From positions 1 to 6,734 of the forward strand of contig DASWHW010000150.1 in NCBI GenBank assembly GCA_036397975.1: a stretch of 6,734 bases of DNA, in the 5' to 3' direction. How positions within the stretch are numbered: position 1 is the first letter of the stretch; every line of letters starts with the position of its first letter. Origin of the DNA: SZUA-287 sp036397975. Lineage in GTDB: Bacteria > Bacteroidota > Ignavibacteria > UBA10030 > UBA6906. The notes below the pieces were generated by a model. It was not told the DNA's origin. It made no database searches and was given only the letters and a program-made list of their open reading frames with translations. Positions 1-6,734 of the stretch are shown here, in pieces. The position numbers and the translations under genes were made by a program.

Positions 1-1034
1 GCACTTGCTTTTACCAGAACAGGGATCTCATCGAGACAAGGTTTGCACCATTCACCCCAAAAGTTGAGGAGTAGAAATCGCCCACGAAAGTGAGAAAGTG
101 CAATCGTATCACCTTCAATTGAATTTACTTGGAGAGCCCAAAGAGCTTCATCTATAGCAGTGGTCGTAAATCCATCGCGTGCAAGGTTCTCAGCCTTAGT
201 GGGCTTGAAAACACTGACTGGTTTACTGGTGATGGCTAGCTCAACCCACCTTCCGTAAGGATCTGCATTGGAAACTGTCAAGCGAAGAGTGTCAAATGCA
301 AATACATCATCGAAGGCAATTGAACAAGCAAAGTATTCCAATTTACCGGGGTGCGGGAAATCTACCAACAGTACGTCATCCTTGCCATTGAAGAATCCAT
401 CATTGTTGTAATCAAATAGACCAATCTCCTGTTTCTGTGAACCGATCTGAGTTGAACCTCGCTTGAGACTAAGTCTGCTGTCGAAAAAGAATGTACCTCG
501 TGCGCCAGTGAATGAGGATGCAGACGCTGCGGCAGCCCAGAATCGTGCTTGCCTTGGCTGGAGGTTGCCATTCACATCCAGAAAGTGAACAAGACTTGAT
601 TCTGGCAAGTCTGGTCGGCGCTGGAGGAGGAAACGCGTAAGTGCGTTGGGATCGCGAGGTGAAGCGACCTGGAATATGAAACTGTTCGATGAGTCAGGAA
701 ACAAGTGCGGAAGTCCGTCGTCTCTTAAATCATTGTTGAGATTGGTGTCTATGAAGATGTGTTGCCCAGCCCTCGTGGGGATCGTCATAAAGTAAACAAG
801 GAGGTCACCGTCCGAGATACGGGTATAGAACAAACTATAGAAACGAGCCCCAACTGTGTCGATATTTGGTAGCACGAGTGGCATTGTTGGCTTGGGAGTG
901 GACACCGACACATGGAGTCCCTCGTCATCAATGGACCCAAGGCGTGGAAGGTCGACACGAAGGACCTGCGCCGGCATGAATTGGCATCCGAGTAAGATGA
1001 ATAACGAGGACAGATAAATTCGAGTAGCGAACAT
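1..1034 (-). CDS. Predicted lipoprotein with Ca-binding-like loops and a C-terminal TlpA-type thioredoxin domain (3' end off the left edge)
   Basis: The frame is open from the ATG at 1034 to the window edge, giving 344 codons without a stop. The N-terminus (MFATRIYLSSLFILLGC) is a short signal peptide ending in a lipobox-like LLGC, so Cys17 may be lipidated and the protein anchored in the envelope. Residues ~20-290 match no family I recognise, but hold two acidic loops: 96-107 (D96, N98, N100, D102, D105) and 208-219 (DYNNDGFFNGKD), which fits the EF-hand/dockerin calcium-loop pattern D-x-N-x-D-G-x-x-N-x-x-D. From ~299 a TlpA/ResA-like domain begins: a first strand, the segment FRGRFLLLNFWGEWCKPC, then DEIPVL. 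The redox cysteines are 330 and 333. In this family the motif serves periplasmic thiol-disulfide exchange; the substrate here is unknown. The rest of the fold, including the cis-proline, is outside the window. An alternative start at 1040 would add two residues. The gene looks to be transcribed separately from the efflux operon. Confidence 0.8.
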   Translation of the reverse strand, partial: MFATRIYLSSLFILLGCQFMPAQVLRVDLPRLGSIDDEGLHVSVSTPKPTMPLVLPNIDTVGARFYSLFYTRISDGDLLVYFMTIPTRAGQHIFIDTNLNNDLRDDGLPHLFPDSSNSFIFQVASPRDPNALTRFLLQRRPDLPESSLVHFLDVNGNLQPRQARFWAAAASASSFTGARGTFFFDSRLSLKRGSTQIGSQKQEIGLFDYNNDGFFNGKDDVLLVDFPHPGKLEYFACSIAFDDVFAFDTLRLTVSNADPYGRWVELAITSKPVSVFKPTKAENLARDGFTTTAIDEALWALQVNSIEGDTIALSHFRGRFLLLNFWGEWCKPCLDEIPVLVKAS

Positions 1035-1039
1035 AAGCA

Positions 1040-1045
1040 TCCTTA
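1040..1045 (-). promoter_or_regulatory. Ribosome binding site that favours the start at 1034
   Basis: The minus strand reads TAAGGATGCTTATG. The AAGGA core lies 5 bases before the ATG at 1034. It abuts and partly overlaps the other in-frame ATG at 1040, which is too close for normal initiation. The start at 1034 is therefore preferred. Confidence 0.55.
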
Positions 1046-1057
1046 GTGGTTTTTTTC

Positions 1058-1099
1058 GCCTAACGTTTAGTGGCCACGCCTGCCTACCGCAGTCAGGCA
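1058..1099. repeat. Cluster of short inverted repeats with an attC-like end motif
   Basis: Three palindromic units lie side by side. CTAA-CGT-TTAG spans 1060-1070, the perfect palindrome GTGGCCAC spans 1070-1077, and a hairpin pairs GCCTG (1078-1082) with CAGGC (1094-1098) or, alternatively, TGCCT (1081-1085) with AGGCA (1095-1099). On the minus strand the block ends in GTTAGGC (1064-1058), which fits the GTTRRRY consensus of an integron attC R' box. No matching RYYYAAC box was found upstream within the gap, so an attC site is not established. No T-run follows the hairpin on the minus strand, so it is not a classical intrinsic terminator. If the promoter at 1143-1171 is real, this block lies in the 5' leader of the left gene. 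Confidence 0.45.
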
Positions 1100-1128
1100 C
1101 CTTTGTTGCGTTTGGCCGGGGGATAGAT

Positions 1129-1141
1129 GCATATAATATGC
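1129..1141. promoter_or_regulatory. Perfect inverted repeat, possible operator
   Basis: GCATAT and ATATGC flank a single central base. The repeat starts one base downstream of the predicted -10 box (1143-1148) and covers the expected transcription start on the minus strand. A repressor bound there would block initiation, but AT-rich palindromes of this size also arise by chance and no regulator is visible in the window. Confidence 0.25.
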
Positions 1142-1142
1142 G

Positions 1143-1171
1143 TTTATATCTCTTATGGAAACATAGCTCAA
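1143..1171 (-). promoter_or_regulatory. Possible sigma70-like promoter for the left lipoprotein gene
   Basis: On the minus strand, TTGAGC (1171-1166, 4 of 6 matches to TTGACA) and TATAAA (1148-1143, 5 of 6 matches to TATAAT) are separated by exactly 17 bases. Transcription would start near 1136 and give a leader of about 100 bases before the ATG at 1034. If the host belongs to the Bacteroidota proper, whose main sigma factor uses a different -7/-33 consensus, this match would mean less. Confidence 0.35.
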
Positions 1172-1185
1172 TACCGATCGGGCCG

Positions 1186-1234
1186 CACCGCACAACCACA
1201 TGTAAGCATAAAAGGTGTGTGTCACCGCAAAACC
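1186..1234. repeat. Pair of imperfect 12-base direct repeats
   Basis: CACCGCACAACC (1186-1197) and CACCGCAAAACC (1223-1234) differ at one base and start 37 bases apart in the gap between the pump gene and the left gene. They lie upstream of the predicted promoter of the left gene (higher coordinates, minus strand). They could be paired protein-binding sites or chance; only two copies are present. Confidence 0.25.
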
Positions 1235-1283
1235 ATAGCCGGGGACACTGAGAATGTACTCGCTGCCAGGTGAAGTATCAAGG

Positions 1284-4200
1284 TCATGGCAAAAACTCAG
1301 GTGCCTCATCGATTCTCTGCCTTGACTCGATCAAATTGTAGAGCACAGGTAACACAAACATAGTCAATAGCGTTGAAGTTATCAAACCTCCAATGACGAC
1401 GGTTGCAAGCGGTCGCTGGACTTCGGCGCCGGTTCCTTGCGACAATGCCATCGGTATGAAGCCGAAGCTTGCAACGAGCGCAGTCATTAGCACCGGACGA
1501 AGTCGGTCGGATGCTCCCTTCACAATGGCAAGCACCAAATCGTGCCCTTCCTTCAACAGCTGATTGATGTACGAGATCATCACTATGCCATTCAGCACCG
1601 CAACACCGAAAAGAGCAATAAATCCGATCGACGCAGAGACGCTCAAGGGAAGATCTCGCACGAGAAGCGCAAGTACCCCACCACACAATGCGAAGGGGAG
1701 GTTCAGGAGAATGAGAAGTGAATGACGGAGGTTCCCAAACGTTGTGAAGAGTAATACGAAAATGATGAAAATGGAGAGTGGAACCACGACCATCAGACGC
1801 TGGGTTGCGCTTTCCTGATGTTCAAATTGCCCGCCCCATGTGATGTAGTAGCCGGCTGGCAAGGTCAACGACGCGTCGATCTTCCTCCTTGCCTCAGCAA
1901 CAAATGTTCCGATGTCCGTGCCCCGGACATTGCACTCGACGACAATTCTGCGTTGGCCGTACTCTCTGCTGACTTGAACCGGACCTTCTTCTGCGGCAAT
2001 CCGGGCGACTTGACTAAGAGGAATGGTTCCGCCATTCGGAAGACTTACCAGCGTGTTCTCGATACCCTGGATGTCACCACGAACATTCTCGGGATAGCGG
2101 ACAAGAACGCCGTACCGAGCCTGACCCTCAATCACTTCTGTTGCAACTTTTCCACCAATTGCAATTTCAATTACCCGCTGAACATCAGCAACATTCAAAC
2201 CATAGCGTGCGATGGCTCCTCGCTCAATGTAAATGTTCAGATATGTCTGCCCGGCAATCTGTTCGGTCGTGACGTCGGTTGCGCCCGGTATGGTTCGGAC
2301 GATTTCGGCTATGCGTTCGGCTTTCTCTTTTAACACTCTCAGATCATCGCCGAACAACTTGATAGCAACGTCGGATTTCACACCGGACACGAGTTCATCA
2401 ACTCGCATGGCAATCGGTTGCGTAATGTTATAGATAATACCGGGGATGTGCTGCAACTCCGCCACCATCTTTTCGACCAATTCCTCCTTCGTACGTGCGG
2501 TTTTCCATTCCGACTTTGGCTTGAGGGTCACATAAATGTCACTGAGGTTCACTCCCATCGGGTCGGTGGCAATTTCCGGACGGCCGAGACGCCCCACCAC
2601 AAATTCCACCTCTGGAAACTGCATAATAATTTGCTGGATTTTCTTTTCCATCTCGACCGATTCCGTCAAGGAAATACTGGGCATACGAATCGGTTGAATG
2701 AGAATCGAGCCTTCGTCGAGCTCGGGGATAAACTCAGAACCGAGAAACGGAACCAGCGAGAATGACCCAATGAGAACTGCAAGGGCAATGCCGATTGTGA
2801 CGGCTTTGCGCTTCAAGGCTCTCTCAAGCAGCGGGGTATACAATAGACGAATTCTGTGGATCAACCAGGGTTCCTTGTGCGTTGCTCTTTCTCGCAAGAT
2901 CAGGCTGCTGACCACTGGAATGAACGTTAGCGTGAACAACAACGAACCGAGCAGCGCGAATCCCACTGTCAACGCCATCGGCTTGAACATTTTTCCCTCA
3001 ATCCCCTCCAGCGTCATGATCGGGATGTACACAGCAATGATGATGAGAATGCCGAAGAGTATTGGACGTCCAACCTCCTTTGCTGCATCGGCAATAAGCT
3101 GAATCTTGCTTGTCTTGGGATCCTTGTGGGTAAGCCTGCGAGCGAAGTTTTCTACCATCACAACCGAGCCGTCAACGATCATTCCGAAATCTATTGCGCC
3201 AAGGCTCATAAGGTTTGCCGTCAAGCCGAGCCATTCCATTCCGATGAAGGCAAAGAGCATTGAAAGAGGGATTGTCGAGGCGACAACGACGGCTGCTCGA
3301 ATATCTCCAAGGAACAGAAGGAGGATGGCAATCACGAGGAGCCCACCCTCGATGAGATTTGTTCTCACTGTGGTGATGGTCTTCTGTACAAGGTCAGTTT
3401 GATCGTAATACGGATGAATCTTGACGTGCTGCGGCAGTGTCTTGTTGATTTCCTCAACTTTGTCTTTGACACGCTGAATGACCTTTTGACTATTTTCCCC
3501 TCTCAACATCATTACGATGGCGGCGCTGACTTCGCCACGGCCTTGCATAACGACAGCGCCCTGCCGGATTTCTGGTCCTATGGTAACCCGTGCAACATTC
3601 TTTACGTAAATGGGCGTGCCGTGTTCATTCTTTAGGATGATGTTCTCGAAGTCGAGTTCCGTGTTCGCAAGCCCAATTCCCCGGATAATGTATTGTTCAG
3701 ACGCATGCTCAATGTAGTTCCCGCCGACAACAGAATTGTTTTTCTCCACGGCCTCAAACACTTCATCGAGAGTAATGTTGTAACTCAACAGTTTTGCCGG
3801 ATCAACAATGATGTGGTACTGCTTGACCAATCCGCCGAAACTGTTCACCTCGGTCACGCCCGGAACGGTTCTCAACTGTGGCTTAATAATCCAGTCTTGA
3901 ATAGATCGAAGCCCCATAATATCCAGGCTGTCGCTCTCAAGGAAGTACTGGAAGATTTCTCCCATCCCGGAAGCGATGGGCCCCATTTCAGGATCAGGAA
4001 CCGAAGGTGGGAGAGCCTCCTTGGCTTTTTGCAGTCGCTCCAACACAAGCTGTCGTGCAAAATAAATATCAACCTCATCTTCAAACACGACCGTCACAAC
4101 CGCAAGTCCATACTTGGAGATCGACCGCACTTCTGTGAGTCTCGGGAGGCCGTTCATAGCCACTTCGATGGGGAAGGTTACGAGTTTTTCGACCTCGACG

Positions 4201-4373
4201 GGAGAGAAACCGGGCGCCTCAGCAAGCACCTGGACTTGAATGTTGGTGACATCCGGGAAGGCGTCAATGGGGATGTTGTTGAGTGAGTAAATGCCGATGG
4301 CCCCGATGAGGATCGTCATAGCGGTGATGAGGAGTCGCTGGTTGAGGGCAAATTCAATAAGTCGATTAATCAT
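1284..4373 (-). CDS. Heavy-metal efflux RND pump, CusA/CzcA family inner-membrane permease
   Basis: This is the proton-driven pump of a tripartite metal exporter. It takes metal ions from periplasm or cytoplasm and passes them through the adaptor to the outer-membrane channel. At 1029 residues it is full length, with the usual family start (MINRLIEFALNQRLL). Hydrophobic segments give the RND pattern of 12 helices: one near 12-30, five between 338 and 492, one near 524-543 and five between 858 and 1012, with large periplasmic loops at ~31-337 and ~544-857. Helix 4 carries GAIDFGMIVDGSVVMVEN with D395, D401 and E408, equivalent to the CzcA proton-relay residues D402, D408 and E415. The stretch MRVDELVSGVKSDVAIKLFG (656-675) is typical of the heavy-metal RND branch. 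Aligned from memory with E. coli CusA, the Met triad 573/623/672 falls on Q560, L610 and E660, arguing against Cu(I)/Ag(I). GGAG sits 8 bases before the start, and the adaptor gene ends 18 bases upstream, consistent with co-transcription. Family is certain; the metal is inferred. Confidence 0.96.
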   Translation of the reverse strand: MINRLIEFALNQRLLITAMTILIGAIGIYSLNNIPIDAFPDVTNIQVQVLAEAPGFSPVEVEKLVTFPIEVAMNGLPRLTEVRSISKYGLAVVTVVFEDEVDIYFARQLVLERLQKAKEALPPSVPDPEMGPIASGMGEIFQYFLESDSLDIMGLRSIQDWIIKPQLRTVPGVTEVNSFGGLVKQYHIIVDPAKLLSYNITLDEVFEAVEKNNSVVGGNYIEHASEQYIIRGIGLANTELDFENIILKNEHGTPIYVKNVARVTIGPEIRQGAVVMQGRGEVSAAIVMMLRGENSQKVIQRVKDKVEEINKTLPQHVKIHPYYDQTDLVQKTITTVRTNLIEGGLLVIAILLLFLGDIRAAVVVASTIPLSMLFAFIGMEWLGLTANLMSLGAIDFGMIVDGSVVMVENFARRLTHKDPKTSKIQLIADAAKEVGRPILFGILIIIAVYIPIMTLEGIEGKMFKPMALTVGFALLGSLLFTLTFIPVVSSLILRERATHKEPWLIHRIRLLYTPLLERALKRKAVTIGIALAVLIGSFSLVPFLGSEFIPELDEGSILIQPIRMPSISLTESVEMEKKIQQIIMQFPEVEFVVGRLGRPEIATDPMGVNLSDIYVTLKPKSEWKTARTKEELVEKMVAELQHIPGIIYNITQPIAMRVDELVSGVKSDVAIKLFGDDLRVLKEKAERIAEIVRTIPGATDVTTEQIAGQTYLNIYIERGAIARYGLNVADVQRVIEIAIGGKVATEVIEGQARYGVLVRYPENVRGDIQGIENTLVSLPNGGTIPLSQVARIAAEEGPVQVSREYGQRRIVVECNVRGTDIGTFVAEARRKIDASLTLPAGYYITWGGQFEHQESATQRLMVVVPLSIFIIFVLLFTTFGNLRHSLLILLNLPFALCGGVLALLVRDLPLSVSASIGFIALFGVAVLNGIVMISYINQLLKEGHDLVLAIVKGASDRLRPVLMTALVASFGFIPMALSQGTGAEVQRPLATVVIGGLITSTLLTMFVLPVLYNLIESRQRIDEAPEFLP

Positions 4374-4391
4374 TGCAGCATCTCCCTTTGC

Positions 4392-5507
4392 TTAGTGTTC
4401 TTCGCCGAAAGTTTCTTTGGCAAGCTCAGACTTCAGGAAAAAACCACCTTTCACTACCAGTTTCTCACCAAGGAGCAAGCCATCGAGCACCTCGGCAAAC
4501 GCCCGGGTCTCGACGCCCGTGCGAATGTCCCGCTTCTCAAATGTCGTATCGTTGATGGCCACAAACACGAAGTGACGCTCCGTCTCTCCGAGAAGTGCGC
4601 TTGCCGGTATCTTGATCGTCTCCTTGCCAAACTGAGTCTGGACTTTCACCGTACAGAACATTTCCGGTTTAAGTTTGCCATTTCTATTACGCACCTCGAC
4701 CCGTGCTTTCACGGTTCTCGTTCTCTCGTCAAGGACGCCGTAGATCGTCGAGACTGTACCGGGAAAGGAATCGGGATAGGCAGCGACTTCGATTTGGGCT
4801 TTCATCCCGACACGAACATGCGGCAGGTCCTTCTCGTAAAGATCTGCCAGAACCCAGAGCATGCCGAGATCGGCAAGCTCAAACATTTCGGCGCCCGGTT
4901 GGATAAACGCTCCCTGTCGTACATTGCTTTCGATGATGGTTCCGGCGAAGGGTGCGCGGACGTGAAAATGCGTTTGCGGAGTGCCCGTGCTTTCTAACTC
5001 TGCCACCTCCTGCTCGTTTAATCCGATGACGATCAGCTTTCGCTTTGCCGATTCATAGATTGCCTTTGCCATCGCCTTGTCGTCTCCGAGTGCCTCAATA
5101 GACCGTCTCCAGCGAGTGGCCGCCTGGAGGAATTCGTTTTGCATCGTAAGGTACTCCTGACTGAACAGTTCGAGAACGATATCATTTTCAGCAACCCGTT
5201 CGTTCGTGAAGGTTTTTACATTCTCGATCCTCCCGCTCACACGGGCGGTAATCTGGGCAAGGCGGCGTTCGTCGAAGCTGACTTTGCCGGGAAGCACAAG
5301 CGGAACGGCGATAGACTTACTCTCTACCGGCTCGACGTTGATGCCCGCGTGGTACACCTTGTGTCTGTCAAGATGAACGATTGTTGACGAAGCGCCGTCG
5401 TCTTTGTGTTCAGCGTGGGACTGATCCGATTCCCCCTGCTGCCTGGTGCAGCCAGAGAAATGAAAAGCGACGAGTACAACAAGTAGGGTGCAAAGTGAAC
5501 GATTCAT
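4392..5507 (-). CDS. Efflux RND periplasmic adaptor, CusB/CzcB-like (HlyD family) lipoprotein
   Basis: This membrane-fusion protein links the inner-membrane pump to the outer-membrane channel. The 371 residues start with a lipoprotein signal peptide whose lipobox FSGC puts the lipidated cysteine at 20. A short polar linker with His31 and His34 follows. The barrel-sandwich (lipoyl-like) domain has its first half at ~70-115, including ITARVSGRIENV, and its second half at ~181-213, including VRAPFAGTIIESNVRQGAFI. Between them is a helical hairpin (~117-178). A beta-barrel domain (~215-292) contains LWVLADLYEKDLPHVRVG, and a membrane-proximal domain (~293-360) closes the protein. The extra N-terminal metal-binding domains of some CusB relatives are absent. 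The start is set by GGAG 7 bases upstream, lying inside the end of the preceding gene. ATG overlaps that gene's TGA stop (ATGA), which suggests translational coupling. Length and domain order are normal for the family. Confidence 0.94.
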   Translation of the reverse strand: MNRSLCTLLVVLVAFHFSGCTRQQGESDQSHAEHKDDGASSTIVHLDRHKVYHAGINVEPVESKSIAVPLVLPGKVSFDERRLAQITARVSGRIENVKTFTNERVAENDIVLELFSQEYLTMQNEFLQAATRWRRSIEALGDDKAMAKAIYESAKRKLIVIGLNEQEVAELESTGTPQTHFHVRAPFAGTIIESNVRQGAFIQPGAEMFELADLGMLWVLADLYEKDLPHVRVGMKAQIEVAAYPDSFPGTVSTIYGVLDERTRTVKARVEVRNRNGKLKPEMFCTVKVQTQFGKETIKIPASALLGETERHFVFVAINDTTFEKRDIRTGVETRAFAEVLDGLLLGEKLVVKGGFFLKSELAKETFGEEH

Positions 5508-6734
5508 TGTTGATCTCCAATTGAAAAGCCGTTGTCATTAGGAAGCTCGCCCGCCGCTTCTAATTCGGCGGAGGCTACAGCGTAGTTGTGCAAAGCCCGA
5601 AGATATTCAATCCTTGTGGCTCGGTAGGTGCGGTACACATCGAACAGATTCAGAATATCAATCTGATTATTTTGGTACTGAGCGATAGCTGTTGAAAGGA
5701 TATCTTGAGAGTCTATCAAGAGTGTTTCATCAAAGACCGTGAGCTGTGTTTCCACGACCTTCACGAGATCGAACGCACTCAACACATTGGCCCTGACGCG
5801 CCGTTCGGTGGATGCATGGTTGACCGATGCGATGTCAATCAACGCAGCAGCTTCCTGCACCTGACCTTTTGGTTCCTGCCAGAACCACAGTGGAACAGAG
5901 ACACCAAGTTGAATGCCCAGCGCGTTCGTTGTGGTTCCTGAAAACCGATTCGCATCGAACGGTGGCTCCTCGGCCCTGCGTTGATGAAAGAGGCCCACAG
6001 AAAAATCGGGGAGATAGCTGGTCTTTGCCAGAGAAAAAGCGCCCTGCTGGCGGACGACGGAACGCCGGGCAATCTTGAGCGTAGCACTTTTCGCCAAGAG
6101 TTGTCCCACAACCGTCTCCCGATCCAATGACAAGGGGACAGAGGAAAGAGTATCATCAGCCTCGAAGGGTTGATCTGCGTTTCTTCCAATGATGACATTG
6201 AGCTGACTCTTGCGAAGTCTGTGTTCTCGCAATGCCTCGGCAAGATCGTTGTTGAGCCTTGCGATCTCCACTTTCGCCCGTACAACATCGAGATAGTTTG
6301 CCTGCCCAGCCTGGTATCGCGATGTGAGAAGTTCCTGCAAGTCCTTGAAGAGTTTCACCTGCTCTTGGAGACTTCTCACAGTTTCCTGACTCAAGAGAAG
6401 TTTATAATAAGCGGATTTCACCTGCGCAGTTACCAGAGTCTTGCTCCGTTCGAGTGAAAGCTCGGCGATGTCTTTGTCGTGCGCCGCTACATCAATGCGA
6501 CCACCCCGCTTGCCCGGAAACTCGATTTGCTGTCTCACACCGATGTCCCTTTCGTCCGCGGCGGCGATGTTGAAATTCGTGGGTGTCTCGTTCCAGCTTA
6601 TCTCAATTTCGGGGTTGGGAATGCGTCCGGCTTGCAGAATTCGAGCGTCCGCTGCTTCGAGTTTCTTGCGCGCTCTTAGAATGCTAGGGCTGTTTTGTAG
6701 AGCAATGTCAATTGCTTGGGTCAGGGAAAGCTTC
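5504..6734 (-). CDS. TolC-type outer-membrane factor of the metal efflux system, CusC/CzcC-like (5' end off the right edge)
   Basis: This is the outer-membrane/periplasmic channel through which the pump and adaptor expel metal. 409 residues are visible; the signal peptide and first residues lie outside the window. Numbered from the first full visible codon, the first OEP repeat (PF02321 type) begins at once with LSLTQAIDIALQNSPSILRA, then AGRIPNPEIEISWNE, the EFPGKR motif at 71-76 and long amphipathic helices to ~183, including YLDVVRAKVEIARLNNDLAE. The second repeat covers ~213-395, with YLPDFSVGLF (240-249), SVPLWFW (279-285) and a helical pair ending in NYAVASAELEAAGELP. Two such repeats per chain, three chains per channel, is the known TolC architecture. 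A GTG at 6538 can be mistaken for a start, but the family-like sequence continues upstream to the edge, so it is an internal valine. The stop overlaps the adaptor start. Family is certain; the specific metal is not. Confidence 0.93.
   Translation of the reverse strand, partial: KLSLTQAIDIALQNSPSILRARKKLEAADARILQAGRIPNPEIEISWNETPTNFNIAAADERDIGVRQQIEFPGKRGGRIDVAAHDKDIAELSLERSKTLVTAQVKSAYYKLLLSQETVRSLQEQVKLFKDLQELLTSRYQAGQANYLDVVRAKVEIARLNNDLAEALREHRLRKSQLNVIIGRNADQPFEADDTLSSVPLSLDRETVVGQLLAKSATLKIARRSVVRQQGAFSLAKTSYLPDFSVGLFHQRRAEEPPFDANRFSGTTTNALGIQLGVSVPLWFWQEPKGQVQEAAALIDIASVNHASTERRVRANVLSAFDLVKVVETQLTVFDETLLIDSQDILSTAIAQYQNNQIDILNLFDVYRTYRATRIEYLRALHNYAVASAELEAAGELPNDNGFSIGDQQ

Noticed and set aside
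1043..1057. T-run on the plus strand (1050-1056) as a terminator for plus-strand transcripts
   Set aside because: No plus-strand gene leads into it and no stable hairpin directly precedes it.
1078..1098. Intrinsic terminator for the efflux operon
   Set aside because: The hairpin arms are only about 5 bp, with a loop of 9-11 bases, and no T-run follows on the minus strand. It also lies about 185 bases past the pump stop and downstream of the predicted promoter of the next gene.
1132..1137. TATAAT on the plus strand as a promoter
   Set aside because: No acceptable -35 lies 16-18 bases upstream, and there is no plus-strand gene downstream. It is part of the inverted repeat at 1129-1141.
1058..1285. 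A complete integron attC site
   Set aside because: Only one end motif (GTTAGGC on the minus strand) is present. No RYYYAAC partner was found between it and the pump gene; the nearest candidate, GTTTGGC on the plus strand, breaks the consensus.
1067..1309. An 80-codon minus-strand open frame across the gap after the pump gene
   Set aside because: It begins inside the end of the pump gene in another frame, has no strong ribosome binding site, and its C-terminus is just the translated palindrome block. It also runs through the predicted promoter of the left gene. I read it as non-coding, though a conserved small protein cannot be strictly excluded.
1818..4286. Several plus-strand open frames of 60-200 codons opposite the pump gene
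   Set aside because: They are antisense shadows of a strongly conserved coding sequence. None shows a recognisable domain.
5504..6538. Outer-membrane factor gene starting at the GTG at 6538
   Set aside because: The same frame stays open to 6734, and the extra 65 residues match the conserved start of the OEP repeat (LSLTQAIDIALQNSP, AGRIPNPEIEIS). The GTG is an internal valine.

Overview
The window holds four protein genes, all on the minus strand, so it reads from right to left. The layout is that of a Gram-negative metal-efflux locus. Three proteins carry outer-envelope hallmarks: an outer-membrane TolC-type factor and two predicted lipoproteins. Two Ca-binding-like loops in front of a TlpA-type thioredoxin domain, together with the moderate base composition, would fit the Bacteroidota/Chlorobiota/Ignavibacteria (FCB) group. 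That taxonomic guess is weak and rests on protein style only.

Right to centre (6734 to 1284) is a compact tripartite RND efflux operon in the order outer-membrane factor, periplasmic adaptor, inner-membrane pump. The outer-membrane factor (CusC/CzcC-like, OEP family) is cut by the right edge and lacks its N-terminus. Its stop overlaps the adaptor start in an ATGA junction. The adaptor (CusB/CzcB-like, HlyD family) is a predicted lipoprotein and ends 18 bases before the pump start. The pump is a full-length, 1029-residue CusA/CzcA-type heavy-metal RND protein with its proton-relay residues intact. From a remembered alignment, the three methionines that bind Cu(I)/Ag(I) in E. coli CusA are absent. 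This points to a divalent cation such as Zn, Co, Cd or Ni rather than copper or silver. The operon promoter and any metal sensor would lie to the right of the window.

The 1041-1283 gap has no convincing gene. It holds a plausible sigma70-like promoter for the leftmost gene, a perfect 6+6 inverted repeat just downstream of the -10, and a 40-base block of short palindromes next to a GCCTAAC motif that resembles one end of an integron attC site. I see no clear intrinsic terminator after the pump gene.

Left (1034 to 1) is the 5' part of a gene for a predicted lipoprotein. It has two Asp/Asn-rich Ca-binding-like loops and then the start of a TlpA-type thioredoxin domain with an intact WCKPC motif; the rest lies off the left edge. 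This gene appears to be a separate transcription unit.

I found no RNA gene, CRISPR array or transposase. The efflux operon is a recognised system. The least ordinary parts are the left lipoprotein architecture and the structured leader in front of it.
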